This document shows positions 13,001 through 24,352 of a stretch of 64,000 nt of DNA, one piece after another. The notes below the pieces were generated by a model. That model did not search any database. It saw only the letters and a program-made list of their open reading frames with translations, and had not been told where the DNA came from. Every line of letters begins with the position of its first letter. Position 1 is the stretch's first letter. Made by a program: the position numbers and the translations under genes. The stretch comes from Pseudovirgaria hyperparasitica. Taxonomy: Eukaryota > Ascomycota > Dothideomycetes > Acrospermales > Acrospermaceae. The stretch covers positions 682,001 to 746,000 of the forward strand of contig NW_022985549.1 in the NCBI RefSeq assembly GCF_010093815.1, given 5' to 3'.

Positions 13001-15202
13001 GAGTCGTCGAGAAAGATCATGATGCTGAGCGAATAGCAAGGGCTTTGGTGTCTGAAATGCAAGTTGACGAGCGTGAAGTTATGGCAGGTCCAGAATCAAG
13101 TGGATACATCATCAAGACCACAATACTTAATTTTCTCAACGGCTGTCTTCGCGTATCACCAAGTCGACCATGTCTAGCCCATTTGCTACTGGGGTTTTCT
13201 ACTTCTGAGAACCAGCTCATTATCTCAGACGAGGGGCTGTTTGCTCGAGGTGACTCCCTCTTCCATGCGATCGTTCAAATCGCCACCTACTATCCCGATG
13301 AGGAGCAAGACTCGTTCCTTTCGTGGCTCACGGGCCTAAAGCGTAGCTGCTTTGAAGTTCTCCAACGACTATGGAGATCACCGTTATCGTCCTCCATCAC
13401 GATGTCGGAATTACGAGCCAATAATTTTCTATACGACATACTTCTACGCCAGCATATCATTACTCCAGACACTCAGTGGGAGGGTGCGTCTGTTGATGAC
13501 GAGACCTTTTATATGTCAGACTCAGCGCTAGCATTTCAAAGTTACTTAACAATGCGATCAACACTCTACGATTATATGGGCCGAGAACTTCGATGGGTCT
13601 CTCAAGAAAACATAACATCGTCCAAGGGCAAAGTTCAATCTGCTATCATGGGAACAACTATCTTATTGAACGGCGAGTCAATTCGAAATTCAAGCATACT
13701 GGACCTTTACGACTTCATGGAAGTAGTGGCCAACAGACCACAAATTCCAGAGATGCAATTGATGTCAATGGAAGGCTTAAACTTTGAAGTTTGTAGGGAG
13801 CCCGGAAACGATTATTATAATCTGGCCAGCGCTGCGCAGCTAATTACTTTGCGACGTAACACTTTGAAACGTGAAGGCAGATTGCAGTCTCTTGAGGAAG
13901 AGCAAGCCCTTGAAGAACAGGGCCAGATGATTCTCAGTCTCCTTCATGGCATGAACCAACAAAAGAGCGTGGCCTTTTCCCAGAAAGATTTACTCCGGGC
14001 TTGGGTCCAAGCCATTACCATCATACTCGAGAATGGCGATTTTGATGACGCAGGACGGACTAATTTTATACTCCAGATTCTACAACTTATCACTCCCAAG
14101 ATCGATAATGCTTACCAGGACGATACAAATGTTGCTGTAGAACTTCTCCGCTTGTCGAAGACCCTTCTTCAACATGTCAATTTCACCTCGCCCACGTTCG
14201 AGGATATTACAAGTGGAGGATACGCGAACGATCGTATGTTCCAATTATTCAAGACCGCTCTAAGCGGTATTTATACTGCAGTTGCCGAGCCCCTCTTGCG
14301 CGAGACGTGCTATCAGATATGTTACCGGTATCAACTCAACGCATCACGCAAGCATAAGCAGTTGCGTAGATATATCATTCAGGCCATTGAAGCTGCAGGC
14401 GACTACTATCTGGAGGTCATCTGCGAGGACGCATATGCTGGTCAAGGTACCTGCCGAGTGTCTGCACTTATGTTTCTGGAGTCGTTGGTTCACCTATCGA
14501 TTCAAGAACGCTCAAAACACATTCTTGAAAGACTCGTGCGCTTCAACTTTATCTCACTTTGCGTCGATTCCATAAAGACGATGCCTACTGACTTGCATGC
14601 TGCGGCTGCTCCTGGTGAGTGGTTGCCCCTGTCCAATGTGTACCTCCACATCTGATTCTGACATCTTCTGAGACATCCCTCTCCTTATATCCTCCTACTC
14701 CGCAATCCTTTCTCTACTGCTCCGCATTGCTCAAACTTCCACTGGTGCAGCGCACGTACTAAACAGCGGCTTGTTTTGTGCGGTTCGAGAATCTGGCATA
14801 TTCGCCGCCGATCCTGACATTGGGCTTGAGATTGACAATCCTCACGCTTTGGCAAAGTACTTCGATCTATTACTCGAAGTTTTGCGCGTGATCAACGCGG
14901 TTGTCCTGAGTCGTGGTCCTCAGAATCGAGGCACAATAGCGCAAGGTCGAGAGTTCTTGAAAGAGAATCGAAATACAATGGTCAGTGTTTTCAAGCGCAA
15001 TGCAGGAGTGGGCGGCGTTCGACTCGACAGAAACATTGATCTAGATGATCTGGTGGATAATTTCACCCTGCTCATCACTGCCACAGGCTTCTTAGAGGTG
15101 AGTACTACAGACTTTAGGTTTCGTAACAAGTTCTCACTGATATGTGTATAGCATGAAGAAAAGGAATCGACACAGAAAAGCCCGATTGGGTATTACTCAT
15201 GA
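10064..15202 (+). CDS. nup192: Nup192/Nup205-type inner-ring nucleoporin
   Basis: Large alpha-solenoid scaffold protein of the nuclear pore inner ring, partner of Nic96 and Nup53-type linkers. Exons 10064-10247, 10304-14614, 14673-15097 and 15152-15202 give 1656 residues, close to the yeast length. I chose the ATG at 10064 because MADASSLESLQDLHRDL matches the family start; an in-frame codon 45 nt upstream would add an unlikely extension. Diagnostic stretches include LDLDELESAQLLHTASKES and RPPFFGALIRYQQRRHFLLE near the N-terminus, and NFTLLITATGFLE near the C-terminus. The last exon adds only HEEKESTQKSPIGYYS. Three introns of 54-58 nt with good GT-AG ends. An ACGCGT hexamer lies about 50 bp upstream of the start. 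Convergent with the mitochondrial S6 gene. Confidence 0.93.
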
Positions 15203-15433
15203 TCGCAAAATCCGTTTAAGGTGCTGCATGGAAGTTTAAAAGTGTTTGCATTCTCGATGGCGTTCGACCTCGTTGGACCACTACCGGCCAAGGAGACCTG
15301 TGGTAAATATCTACACGCATGAATAGTATAATATACATGAATCCCGTGCGCTGTCCACGAAACCAGCTCTCTCTTCCATCTACTACAGATAATTTAAGCG
15401 CCTCTAGCGTTCGTATCCTTGAAGCCGCAGTCT

Positions 15434-16057
15434 TTATTGGTCTACAAAAGATGGCCTCTCGCCCGCTGCCCATCCGTTCGGTCCCTCCCTCTCCGCCGTA
15501 AATCTCTCCTTCTCCGCCGCCAGTCCTCTAGCTTTCGTTCTCTCCCTCAAGAGCATCTGTAGCTCCTCCGTTCTCTTCTCATACTCTTCATTCTTATTAC
15601 CCTTATACGCTGTACTCCACTCAATCGCACCTGGCACATCTTTGATATCACTCAATTTGCTCCCTAGCTTTACACATGAGTGTCTCATCATACGTGGATC
15701 TCGTGATAGTAGACGCCGCATCGTCAGTTGGGTGTCAGCAGACGAATCAAAGCGCATGAGGAAATGGTGCGCGGTGTGGTGTTTGGCGGCGAGTACGTGG
15801 CGAGGCTTTGGGAGGAGAAAGACGCCCCAATTCGTTATGCCCCGGATCACACCGTTAGCGTTGAGGATTATGCTGCCGGCTGCATGGACAATTCTGGAGA
15901 ACTTTAATATATATATGTTTGGGTTGTGATGTAGGGGAGTTAGGCATACTCTTTGACTTCCGCGACGTTACCAGGGCGGACCTGGATGTGTTAGCAAAGA
16001 GTAGAGATTATGCAAGGATAGATAGCTTACAAGCCCTATTAGTTCGTATAGCACCAT
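15434..16057 (-). CDS. mrp17: Mitochondrial ribosomal protein S6 (Mrp17/bS6m)
   Basis: Small-subunit protein of the mitochondrial ribosome, bacterial S6 family. Exons 16057-16031, 15981-15950 and 15893-15434 give 172 residues. The start MVLYELIGLVRPGNVAEVKE is the S6 beta strand and helix. It is followed by GVIRGITNWGVFLLPKP and then HHFLMRFDSS and DPRMMRHSCVKLGSKL, all typical of the fungal Mrp17 group. The first two exons are only 27 and 32 nt; the phases fit exactly (0, then 2). The start codon is 269 bp from the divergent SmD3 start, so the two probably share a promoter. The C-terminal region is charged and longer than in bacterial S6, as usual in fungi. Confidence 0.92.
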
Positions 16058-16326
16058 GTCGAGAGGTGATCGTGATGTTGCTCGTGCTCCGTGATAATGA
16101 GGTTGTTCAGAAAGTTCCCAATGTCAAATTGGCGCTAGTTTGAAAGGCTTGGCGCGAGAGCATGGATTCGTTTTGGCTTGAGCTTCAACTTCATTACTAC
16201 CTTACGATTTCCGTACGACGATTTCGACAACGTCGCGCGACCACAGCACAACTCAGACGACGGAGAGAAGTCTATCCGCTTTCTTCACACATATAAATCC
16301 TATCTTGCGCTCACACCACCGCCAAT

Positions 16327-16893
16327 ATGACGAGTACAATCGGCATCCCAATAAAGCTACTGAATGAGGCAATGGTACGAAGCCGCACGCTTCACGCGCC
16401 ACTTTCCGCTTTGAACGATACGTATACTGACACTTACAGGGTCATGTAGTTACTATTGAGATCACCTCTGGTCAAGTCTACCGCGGCAAGCTCCTCGAAG
16501 GTGCGTCGCATGCTACTCCCGTTCAATTATTCATTATCCCACACAGTTGCTAAAGATTGCCACAGCGGAAGACAACATGAACGTTCAGCTGAAAGATATC
16601 ACTGTAACTGCACGCGACGGCCGTGTGTCACATCTTGATCAAGTCTACATTCGCGGATCGCATGTGCGATATTTTATTGTACCGGATATGTTGAGGTATG
16701 AAGCCCCAAGATTATGGCCCTACCGACAGGGCGCATGGCCTCTGAGGTACTGAGAGAAAATTACTGATCCGGTGCTAGGAATGCGCCGATGTTCCGAGCG
16801 AGAGGTACGAGGGGACGAGGTGTGGGTCTGGCAAGAGGTAGAGCAACTGTGAATCGTGCGAGAGGACAACAGAGGGGAGACAGAAGAGGATGA
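16327..16893 (+). CDS. smd3: Small nuclear ribonucleoprotein SmD3
   Basis: Core Sm protein of the spliceosomal U1, U2, U4 and U5 snRNPs, part of the heptameric ring on the Sm site. Exons 16327-16374, 16440-16500, 16566-16695 and 16779-16893 give 117 residues. Sm motif 1 runs through [20 protein letters not shown] and the following [12 protein letters not shown]. Sm motif 2 is [17 protein letters not shown]. The tail is Arg/Gly-rich ([14 protein letters not shown]), the type that is methylated on arginine in SmD3. The acceptor at 16566 is preferred over an earlier one because it restores [11 protein letters not shown]. Divergent from mrp17. Confidence 0.95.
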
Positions 16894-17249
16894 GCGTAAA
16901 GCGGTGTTTTGGTTGTGAGCGAGTAGAGAAGCTCTCAGACACGATACATGCTAGGGCACAATCTACATTCGAAACCGGCAGGAGGACAATGTTGTGGCAA
17001 GCACAGAATTGGTCACTCAAGTTGACGCGCAAGAAGTTTGGCGTTTGGCGTGACAACGGAATAGACACAAGGAAGATGGGAATACAATCCTGAAGCTATT
17101 GATTCAACCAGCCAGAACGTAGAGCTCCAATGTTGAAGTTGTTATCACGTGTGTGTGCGGTGAAATAGTACACCTCCGCGTCTCTGCCAAATACCCTTCA
17201 CCATGTGAGCTAACCATTCGCTCCACTTACAAGTCAATTCACGCCCACT

Positions 17250-18212
17250 ATGGAGATTAAAAACCCACGCCGAATGCTCGTTGTTGGTGCCTCAAATGCC
17301 GGCGTCCTAGACCTTATCAAAGGTATATATGTATTCGCTGCCCCTCCCCCGCTTCATGATACTAAAGACAGACCCACAGACCTGACCGGCAGCGCGCCAT
17401 CGCCCATTGACTCGTCCACCGCCGGCCTCTCCCACACCCTTTCACTCAAAACACCCTACTATACTGCCGCCATCCCGATCTGGATTGACGAACTTGCTTC
17501 ACTCCCTGCATGGACGGCCGAATTTCTCGCCCCTGAAGCATGTGCCGTCGTGTCCGCGCTCGGCGCATGGATATTTTGCTTCCGGCGCCCGCTACCTGGC
17601 GCCAATGTTGGCTCCCCTGAGCACATTGATACAGTGAAGGATAGCATGCGTGCTGTGCAGGCCGTTATCAAAGAGGCGTGTGGAGACGAGTGGGATGGAG
17701 TGTGTCTTGCGGTTGCGATGCCGCAGACCACGGTGCCGTATGTGGAAATGGAGACTGATGAGTGGGAGTATACATGTCGTGAGTTCGGATTCGAGTACGT
17801 AGATAGTGAAGCCAAGGAGAAGAATGAGTTTGGGGAGAAGACGGGTGTGGAAAGAGTGAAGGAGGCGTTAGAGGCGAACGAGTGGGACGGAGATGATTTG
17901 CTAGACAGCGATTTTGAACAAGAGGGAGACGGAGAGGAAGGATTGGATGGTGAAGAGGCCGAAATGGGTGTAGAGCTGTTTGGGATGAAGGGTGCGTTGC
18001 GTGGTAATGAGGGAGAGAGTGAAGAAGCGAAGCAGGTTGAGGACCTAGAGAGGATGATGGGAAAACTCCAGACTGTAAAGGGTACGCTCTTGATATACTA
18101 ATGACATAACACAGCTGACAAGAGCTTAGACATTAGTGCGGGCTTGCCAGAAGAGCAGCGGAAACAACTAGCAGCAAAGGCTGTCAAAGACATAATGAAG
18201 TCTTTCCCATAG
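17250..18212 (+). CDS. irc6: Irc6 / alpha-gamma-adaptin-binding protein p34-like
   Basis: Small GTPase-fold protein of the p34/Irc6 family, which binds AP-1/AP-2 adaptor subunits and acts in clathrin vesicle traffic. Exons 17250-17322, 17380-18081 and 18130-18212 give 285 residues. It begins MEIKNPRRMLVVGASNAGVL, the Rossmann-like P-loop replacement of the family. Splicing of intron 1 joins LIK to DLTGSAPSP, the family sequence. That intron is 57 nt with no stop, so retention would add 19 residues in frame. The C-terminus DISAGLPEEQRKQLAAKAV is the conserved family tail after an acidic linker (about residues 190-250). It converges on the NmrA-like gene with only 29 bp between the stops. Confidence 0.82.
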
Positions 18213-18241
18213 CTTTTCCTCGGTCTCGTTGAGTTCAGGTT

Positions 18242-19338
18242 TTAAGTCCTTGTAGGCCCTCGATTCATATATTGTTGATGCCAGGTATACTCAGGATCAT
18301 TCCGGAGCGTCTCAATGATCCACTCCACGCCACTCTTCGGCTCTCGACCAAGCAACTGAGCCAAAAGTGTCGACGTTTCTGCGGCGCCTCCTGTTGCCAA
18401 CTCGTCATACACCGCACTCCAATGGCGAAAGAAGTCTATCGGTTTCTCGCCTTCGTCGTTTGAGGAATTCAACGAGATATACTCTTCCGTCGAAACAATT
18501 TCCATGGAGACAGATCTCCCAGATGCGGAATTGATTGCCTCGACAAGCTCCGAGAAGGAGTTAGCCTTAGCCCCTGAAAGAAGGACCTTCGCCAGCAGTT
18601 AGTATACATAAGCACGTCAGTCTTCACCATTCGGGGACTCACAGTCTCCTTCTCTCTTCCGCCTTCAACCATCAACTTCGCCGTAGCCTCCCCCAACTCA
18701 TCGATAACAGCCCACGCAATCTTTCCGTCCGCAGGCAGACGTAGCCTCTGAGCGCGATTAGTGGGATACCAATTCAGAAATACCGGAAAACAGTTCGCAT
18801 ATACGCCTTCACGGACGGATGTAAACATTGCGCCTGATCTGCTACTCATCAGCATTCTTTGCTTCCTTGACCAATGATGAAGGGATCTAAATACTCACTC
18901 CTTCAACATTCTCTCCGTCATCAAATGCGCCGCCATGACCGCTGTCTTACTCTCTCCGGCTCCACCAATCGCCAGACTGGCATAGAATGTATGACCCACG
19001 GCTGCCTCGACGACCGCTTCTACGACATTGCGATGCTGTCGCTCGCGTTTCTCGACGTCGAATGTGTCAGTGGACACGAAGAAAAGTTTGTCAATACCGC
19101 GAAAGGCGGTGATGAGTCAAGGTTTATCATCAAAGGAGGCAGTACGGATGGTCAGACCTTTGAATTTTGGGGAGGTGGAGAATTTTTGAGCGAGGTTGGA
19201 AGCGCGGGACGGCGAGGATGTGGTGATTGTGACCTGTGAAGCGGGGATGGACTGGGTCGTAAGGAGATGTGTCAGTATTGCGCCGCCAAGCGAGCCTGTC
19301 GCGCCTGTTATGAGGTACGTTGGCTGTTGGTGAGACAT
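18242..19338 (-). pseudogene. NmrA-like NAD(P)-binding protein with an internal stop codon
   Basis: Atypical short-chain dehydrogenase/NmrA-like family. Exons 19338-18899, 18838-18643 and 18586-18242 join in phase to 327 codons. The N-terminus has the nucleotide-binding motif TYLITGATGSLGGAILTHLL. It continues with KLFFVSTDTFDVEKRE, GHTFYASLAIGG, a GVYANCFPVFLNWYP segment and a typical C-terminal helix set. Codon 74 (19117-19119) is TGA in otherwise continuous coding sequence, between SFDDKP and LITAFRGIDK, and no splice pair can remove it. Either the gene has a recent nonsense mutation, or the assembly has an error. Substrate unknown; this family includes redox sensors and secondary-metabolism reductases. 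Confidence 0.75.
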
Positions 19339-20133
19339 TATACTTCCACTATAGGTCGGAATTGCAGTGAGGGAGCGTTCAATGTAATTGCTGCTCTACA
19401 TGCTACTTTCGATCCTACTTATATACCTGTTCAGCTCCATCCGCCTCATACGAGATCTATTCCTGATGTTGCCATTAAGCCAAGATCACATCCTCCCGTG
19501 CACGCCTTTTATTTGTGCATTCTTACAACACCATGGTTTCGTGGTGCGCCTCATCGCGCACGTCCTTATAAATTTCCTATTTGGGACGAGCCGTCCTCTG
19601 ACGGCTCCGCACTTGATTTATAATGCATCTGCGGCATGACGTAGGTGAGTCAGACTTTAGTTAGCTTCGGCATCTCTGCGAGCTTTGATGTAACAGAGTT
19701 TGAAAGCTTATAACATGTGCGCCATAGGTGTCATGCGTTGGTTGTACTATCTGCATACCTGATGCCTTAGCAATAATACGCGGATGTTCGAGATCTGTAT
19801 GTGATCATAACACTCGCCGAGCATTGCACTACAGGCTCGAAACGGTATCTCCACAGATGCCATAGACCTCCCAGCATGCTGTGAATGTTGGGATTGGGAA
19901 CATTTCCAGCTTCGAGTTGCCGACAACGGAGGTACCGGGTCGCAAGCCTATCCTCCATAGGTCCCGTAACTTCCCACAGCCCAGGAGGAATTCACAAGCA
20001 AATTGTGCATTTTATCAACTCCCTGTCAGCTTGTTACCATTTGCTCTCACCAACGCATACTAAAGGCCCATTTGACATGACACATGCAGTTGGAGAAAGT
20101 TTGAATGTGCAAGAGCAGCAGCTGTAAGAGGGG
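19339..20133. other. Intergenic, no supported gene
   Basis: About 0.8 kb upstream of the NmrA-like start. Only short unconserved open frames are seen on both strands. The part from 19340 to 19480 is the likely promoter of the NmrA-like gene. Confidence 0.5.
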
Positions 20134-20394
20134 ATCATAGGGGATGAGGCAGGATTTGGGGGAGGACCGCAGCAGATATATGGGGTGTTGACAAAGACTG
20201 TCAATAGAATGCCGAAGAGAGAGGTTCATGAAGGCGTGGAGCCACCGACGTGGGTCGAGTATTATCGCTTAACGGCAAAGGCTATGGCCGGGGAGGGGGA
20301 GGTTCCGGTCAGGTCGGAGGAGTCGGCAATGGTCATTCATTTGATCGAGGAGTTGGAAAAGAGCTCCGTGAATGGGATTACAGTTACATTCTGA
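20134..20394 (+). pseudogene. Orphan C-terminal fragment of a Gfo/Idh/MocA-type oxidoreductase
   Basis: One frame reads EGIIGDEAGFGGGPQQIYGV and then, after a short gap, EPPTWVEYYRLTAKAMAGEG and VPVRSEESAMVIHLIEELEK, ending at TGA 20392-20394. The pattern of WVEYY, the glycine-rich loop, a proline-valine step and a final amphipathic helix resembles the end of Gfo/Idh/MocA sugar dehydrogenases. A stop codon lies directly upstream in the same frame, and I find no N-terminal Rossmann domain nearby. I infer a decayed remnant; the family call is by pattern only. Confidence 0.45.
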
Positions 20395-20572
20395 ACAGAC
20401 GCAGTTGGGCCACGCGCTGTCAGTCATATCAGATACGCGAAATATACCAGAATCCATGCTCGTTATGTTGAAAAGCCGTCGTTGAAGGCGGCGCAGCATG
20501 CGCTTATTCCCAAGCCTATGAATCCATTGATCTACATTCCTAGACCATACATCTTTTGCTCTTGTGTTGGGT

Positions 20573-21250
20573 TTAGTCTTCGCTCGCCTCCTCGGTGAAC
20601 TTCCTATATGCCTCTGCATCCATAAGCTCACTGTCTTTCGCTGCCTCTTCCAAGCTCGCGCCCTCAATCACGATTTTCGCAATCCAGGCCGCGCCTTCTG
20701 GATCACTGTTCAGCGCGCTCGGCTTCTCCTCCAAAATCTTATTCGTCTCGACGACTTGACCGCTGACGGGTGTGAGAATGTCGGAGGCCGATTTGACAGA
20801 CTCGACGGAGCCGATGGCGTCTCCGGCAACGATTTCCATATCGTCCTGGGGCAGCTCGACATAGACGACGTCGCCGAGTGCAGAGGCAGCGTGTTTAGAG
20901 ATACCGAGCGTTGCTGGAAGTGTCAGTACGAAGAGGTCGATATGCATGTGGGTGTTTGAAGGGCGTACCGGTCTTGCCGTCTGTGTCGAGCTCAATCCAC
21001 TCGTGGTCTTGGGTGTATTTCTTCTCCATAGCTAGACTACATGTTAGACACTGACGTATGAGTGCGAATCTCCCTTGCGCAATAGCGCAGCTCAAGCTCC
21101 GCAGCCTCAGTAAAGACTTTACTTACAGCGAGAGCTAACAGCGAAACTCCGAAGTGGACTTTGCTTCAACGCCATAGACCTGCACATCCATTGTGGCCTT
21201 GGGGAGCTAAAAAGCAGAGCAGAGCGAGCAATTGAGGTCCTAGCAGCCAT
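20573..21250 (-). CDS. gcv3: Glycine cleavage system H protein, mitochondrial
   Basis: Lipoyl carrier of the mitochondrial glycine decarboxylase complex; it shuttles the aminomethyl group between the P and T proteins. Exons 21250-21127, 21031-20969 and 20913-20573 give 175 residues. The first exon encodes an Arg/Ser-rich, acid-free presequence typical of a mitochondrial transit peptide. The mature part starts at KYTQDHEWIELDTDGKTA. The lipoylation lysine is in VESVKSASD, followed by TPVSGQVVETN. First intron is 95 nt, second 55 nt. The start lies 214 bp from the divergent gep4 start. Confidence 0.94.
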
Positions 21251-21464
21251 GTTGAGGATCAATTTGGTGGGTGACAGCACACAAAAGACCTGCGATATGA
21301 CGATAATCGTGGTCTTGCCGACCTTTCGGGGTGGGGTGCATTATTAGGAGCAATGCTCCGATCGGTAATTAGGCGCTCGAGCCAAACTGTATGAAACAGG
21401 ATGCACGTGCTATCATCGAGCTTATTAAACCTTCAAATCCAAAGATCATCAGGATGAGAATTGA

Positions 21465-22215
21465 ATGATCTCTCAAATGAACATCTCAGGCACGCTCAAC
21501 GTCTTTCGTCTTATTACCCAGCCCTCGCTCTGCCTCCCTCATGCCACAATCTCCACCTTTAATGAGCTCCCGATCCCCCTATCAAAAGCATTTACCAAAG
21601 GCAATGATGGCAAGGATGCAGATATCAGAGCAGTAGTGCTAGACAAGGACAATTGTTTCGCGGTCCCGCATGCGAATGAAGTGTATAAGCCATATCATGT
21701 AAATCTATTCATTATTCGCACAAGACCCGCCACTGATATATCTTAGGATCGCTTTGAAGCACTGAAAGCCGCATATCCCTCTTCGAGACTACTTATAGTG
21801 TCTAACACCGCTGGCACAGCAACGGATCGGGACTTTGAAGAAGCTCGGCTTTTAGAGCGCAACACGGGTGTCAAGGTACTTCGACACAATACCAAGAAAC
21901 CAGGATGCCATCTCGAAATTCTGAGTCACTTTCAAGCTGACAAGGATACGGGCGTTACTTCGCCTAGCCAGATCGCGGTGGTTGGAGATCGACTGTTCAC
22001 TGATGTTATGACAGCGAATATGATGGGGGCGCGTGGCATTTGGATTAAGGATGGTATTGTTGAGGAGAAGAGCATTGTAAGTGCTTTGTATTCAAGGACA
22101 CGAATCGAACTCGGATGACTGACGCCCTTAGTTTGCGAAAGTAGAGCATTCTCTTGCAGGCTTCTTGCAGCGCCGAGGCTACAGTGCGCCAGATCCCAAA
22201 AGTGACTTTGAATAG
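21465..22215 (+). CDS. gep4: Gep4-type phosphatidylglycerophosphatase, HAD family
   Basis: Mitochondrial HAD phosphatase that converts phosphatidylglycerophosphate to phosphatidylglycerol in cardiolipin synthesis. Exons 21465-21698, 21747-22076 and 22132-22215, all phase 0, give 215 residues. Catalytic motif I is VVLDKDNCF (DxDN type), motif II LLIVSNTAG, and the late acidic motif IAVVGDRLFTDVMTAN. The N-terminal MNISGTLNVFR and the LTQPSL-like segment match the family. A second in-frame ATG at 21477 starts exactly at MNISGTL and may be the real start (211 residues). It shares a 214-bp intergenic region with gcv3. The 3' end faces rnr2 tail-to-tail across 351 bp. Confidence 0.9.
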
Positions 22216-22566
22216 GTTGTATCAATAGTAGTATGAACTCAATGGTAGAAATGTAATTATTCTAAGCGCGTAGTGGCGCTGTGTGGATATATACATAAAT
22301 AGACGTCATCCCCATCCCTTATACCCAAACCAGGATCTTCATCATCCATCAACGCCGTCGCAATATTCAGTGATGTAGAGATGACATAACAAATGTGAGA
22401 TAGCCCTTAGGCCGCATGTACAAAAGTCCCAAGCGCAATGTACCCGACATGCAAATGGCAGGCCAAGAAGATCTTGGGTCAAGAAGAGTACAGCGTCATT
22501 TGGTATGTTTGACCGCATGACGAGGTATCGTCGAAAGAAAAACTTTTTAAAGAAAGGGTGATCTGT

Positions 22567-24002
22567 TTAGAAATCGTCATCGAACGAGAAGTCTCCATGT
22601 CCGCTTTGGGCGTTGCTTGACCCTGCTGATGTGTCGTCTTCCTTTTTGATGCTGGCCATGACACCAGCCTTTTGGTAGTCGCCGACACGCTTCTCGAAAA
22701 AGTTGGTCTTGCCACCGAGAGAAATGTTCTCCATGAAGTCGAATGGGTTGGCGGAATTATAATACTTGGTGTTGCCAAGCGCAAGAAGGAGGCGATCAGC
22801 AACAAATTCAATGTACTGTGACATCAGCTTGGCATTCATGCCAAGAAGAGCGCAAGGAAGAGCATCCGTCAAGAACTCTTGCTCAATGCCAACGGCTTCC
22901 ACGATGATGTCTTGTACTTGTTGAGGGCTTGGGCGATTCTTGATGTGAGAATATAGGAGGCAAGCAAAGTCGGTGTGCATACCCTCGTCACGGGAGATGA
23001 GCTCATTTGAGAATGTCAAGCCAGGCATCAGACCACGCTTCTTCAGCCAGAAGATAGCAGCGAAAGAACCACTGAAGAAGATGCCCTCAACGGCGGCGAA
23101 AGCAATGAGACGCGATGCAAAGGTCGAATTCTTGTCAGAGATCCATCGTAGGGCCCAGTCAGCTTTCTTGCGGATACAAGGGACTACAATAGTGGTTAGC
23201 CACAGGGTCTGGTGCCAAGTAGTGGTGACGCAACGTACTGTTATCAATAGCATTGAACAGGTAGCGGCGCTGCTTCGGCTCGCTGATATAGCTGTCGATA
23301 AGGAGAGAGTAAGTCTCGGAGTGGATGTTCTCCATCATGATTTGGAAGCCATAGAAGCATCGCGCTTCTGGGATCTGAACTTCTCCACTGAAACGCTCGA
23401 CCAGATTTTCGTTCACTATGCCATCGGAAGCAGCGAAGAAAGCAAGAACGTGAGAGACAAAGAAACGTTCGTCATCATTCAGTCGCTTGTTCCAGTCGTG
23501 GAGATCCTTGGACAGATCAATCTCTTCCGCGGTCCAGAAAGATGCCTCTGCCTTCTTGTACATCTGCCATATCTGTCGTGGTGACGCGTTAGCTTGGCAC
23601 AAAAACCACTTTACGCGTCGACGCGTCGATACCTTCAGGGTCATGACATACCTCGTGATATTTGATAGGGAAGAGAACAAATCGCTGAGGGTTCTCTTGT
23701 AAAAGGGGCTCATCAGCCTCTTCTGGCTTCAGTGTGGGTACTACTGATGGCGTGATATCTTCCTCCTCGTCGGGTAGGTCGGGAATGCCCTTGATGGGAA
23801 CGGCAACCTCGACACTGACGTTCTCTTTATTCGCAGCCGAGAAGTCGATCCTCTTCGCAGGAGAGTTGCCCATCTTCAGTTTTTGAATGGCCGCAGCCGC
23901 CTAAAACGCGTTATTAGCTATGCAATTCCAAGGTACCTGTCTATGACGACGGAGACGCGGTGGCGAGCATACCTTCTTTGAGGGAGTGATTTGGGTAGTC
24001 AT
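22567..24002 (-). CDS. rnr2: Ribonucleotide reductase small (R2) subunit
   Basis: Class Ia R2 subunit carrying the di-iron tyrosyl radical that feeds dNTP synthesis. Exons 24002-23973, 23900-23652, 23572-23239 and 23183-22567 give 409 residues. Metal-ligand motifs are visible: [34 protein letters not shown] and [10 protein letters not shown]. The C-terminus GDFSFDDDF is the acidic tail that docks in the large subunit. The first exon holds ten codons only. The promoter and the first two introns contain seven ACGCGT hexamers (listed separately), which suggests MBF-type G1/S control. The gene appears intact. Confidence 0.97.
23584..23626. promoter_or_regulatory. Three MCB (ACGCGT) sites in rnr2 intron 2
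   Basis: ACGCGT occurs at 23584-23589, 23613-23618 and 23621-23626, all inside the 79-nt second intron of rnr2. The hexamer is palindromic, so strand does not matter. It is the core MBF/MluI cell-cycle box of fungi. Use of intronic sites is my inference. Confidence 0.6.
23906..23911. promoter_or_regulatory. MCB (ACGCGT) site in rnr2 intron 1
   Basis: A single ACGCGT lies within the first intron (23972-23901), close to its acceptor. It adds to the cluster in the promoter and in intron 2. Confidence 0.5.
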
Positions 24003-24126
24003 TGCCTCTTTCTTATGACAATGTGAGAGTAATTGAATGTATTGGATATACAGACGAGGAGTAGAACAGTGGTGGAAGGATGGACAATGATGTTTGTGGG
24101 AGGAAGAATACAGAGAAGGGAACCGC

Positions 24127-24182
24127 ACGCGTAGTTAAAGAGGTTTGAAAGCTCGGACCAAGAGCGACGCGCTCGACGCGTC
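24127..24182. promoter_or_regulatory. MCB cluster in the rnr2 promoter
   Basis: ACGCGT at 24127-24132 and a perfect GACGCGTC at 24175-24182 flank a near match (GACGCGC near 24166). They lie about 125-180 bp upstream of the rnr2 ATG. MBF binding to ACGCGT controls ribonucleotide reductase genes in both budding and fission yeast; here the role is inferred from position and density. Confidence 0.65.
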
Positions 24183-24352
24183 CGAGTCAAGCCCCACCTC
24201 CCCAGCCTCTGTTTTGATCTGATAACGAAATTACCAGCACTCTCCGCCGTCCAAGCACAGTCAGTGCTTCATGCTTCAAACCTCTACCGGCATAGCGTGT
24301 TGTTATTTTCAAGGAATTTACGTATCAGATCGGACATCGACACTGCACAAAG

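Noticed and set aside
18082-18114. Earlier acceptor for the last intron of the irc6-like gene (33 nt)
   Set aside because: It is too short, and the acceptor at 18129 restores the conserved KDISAGLPEEQRK sequence.
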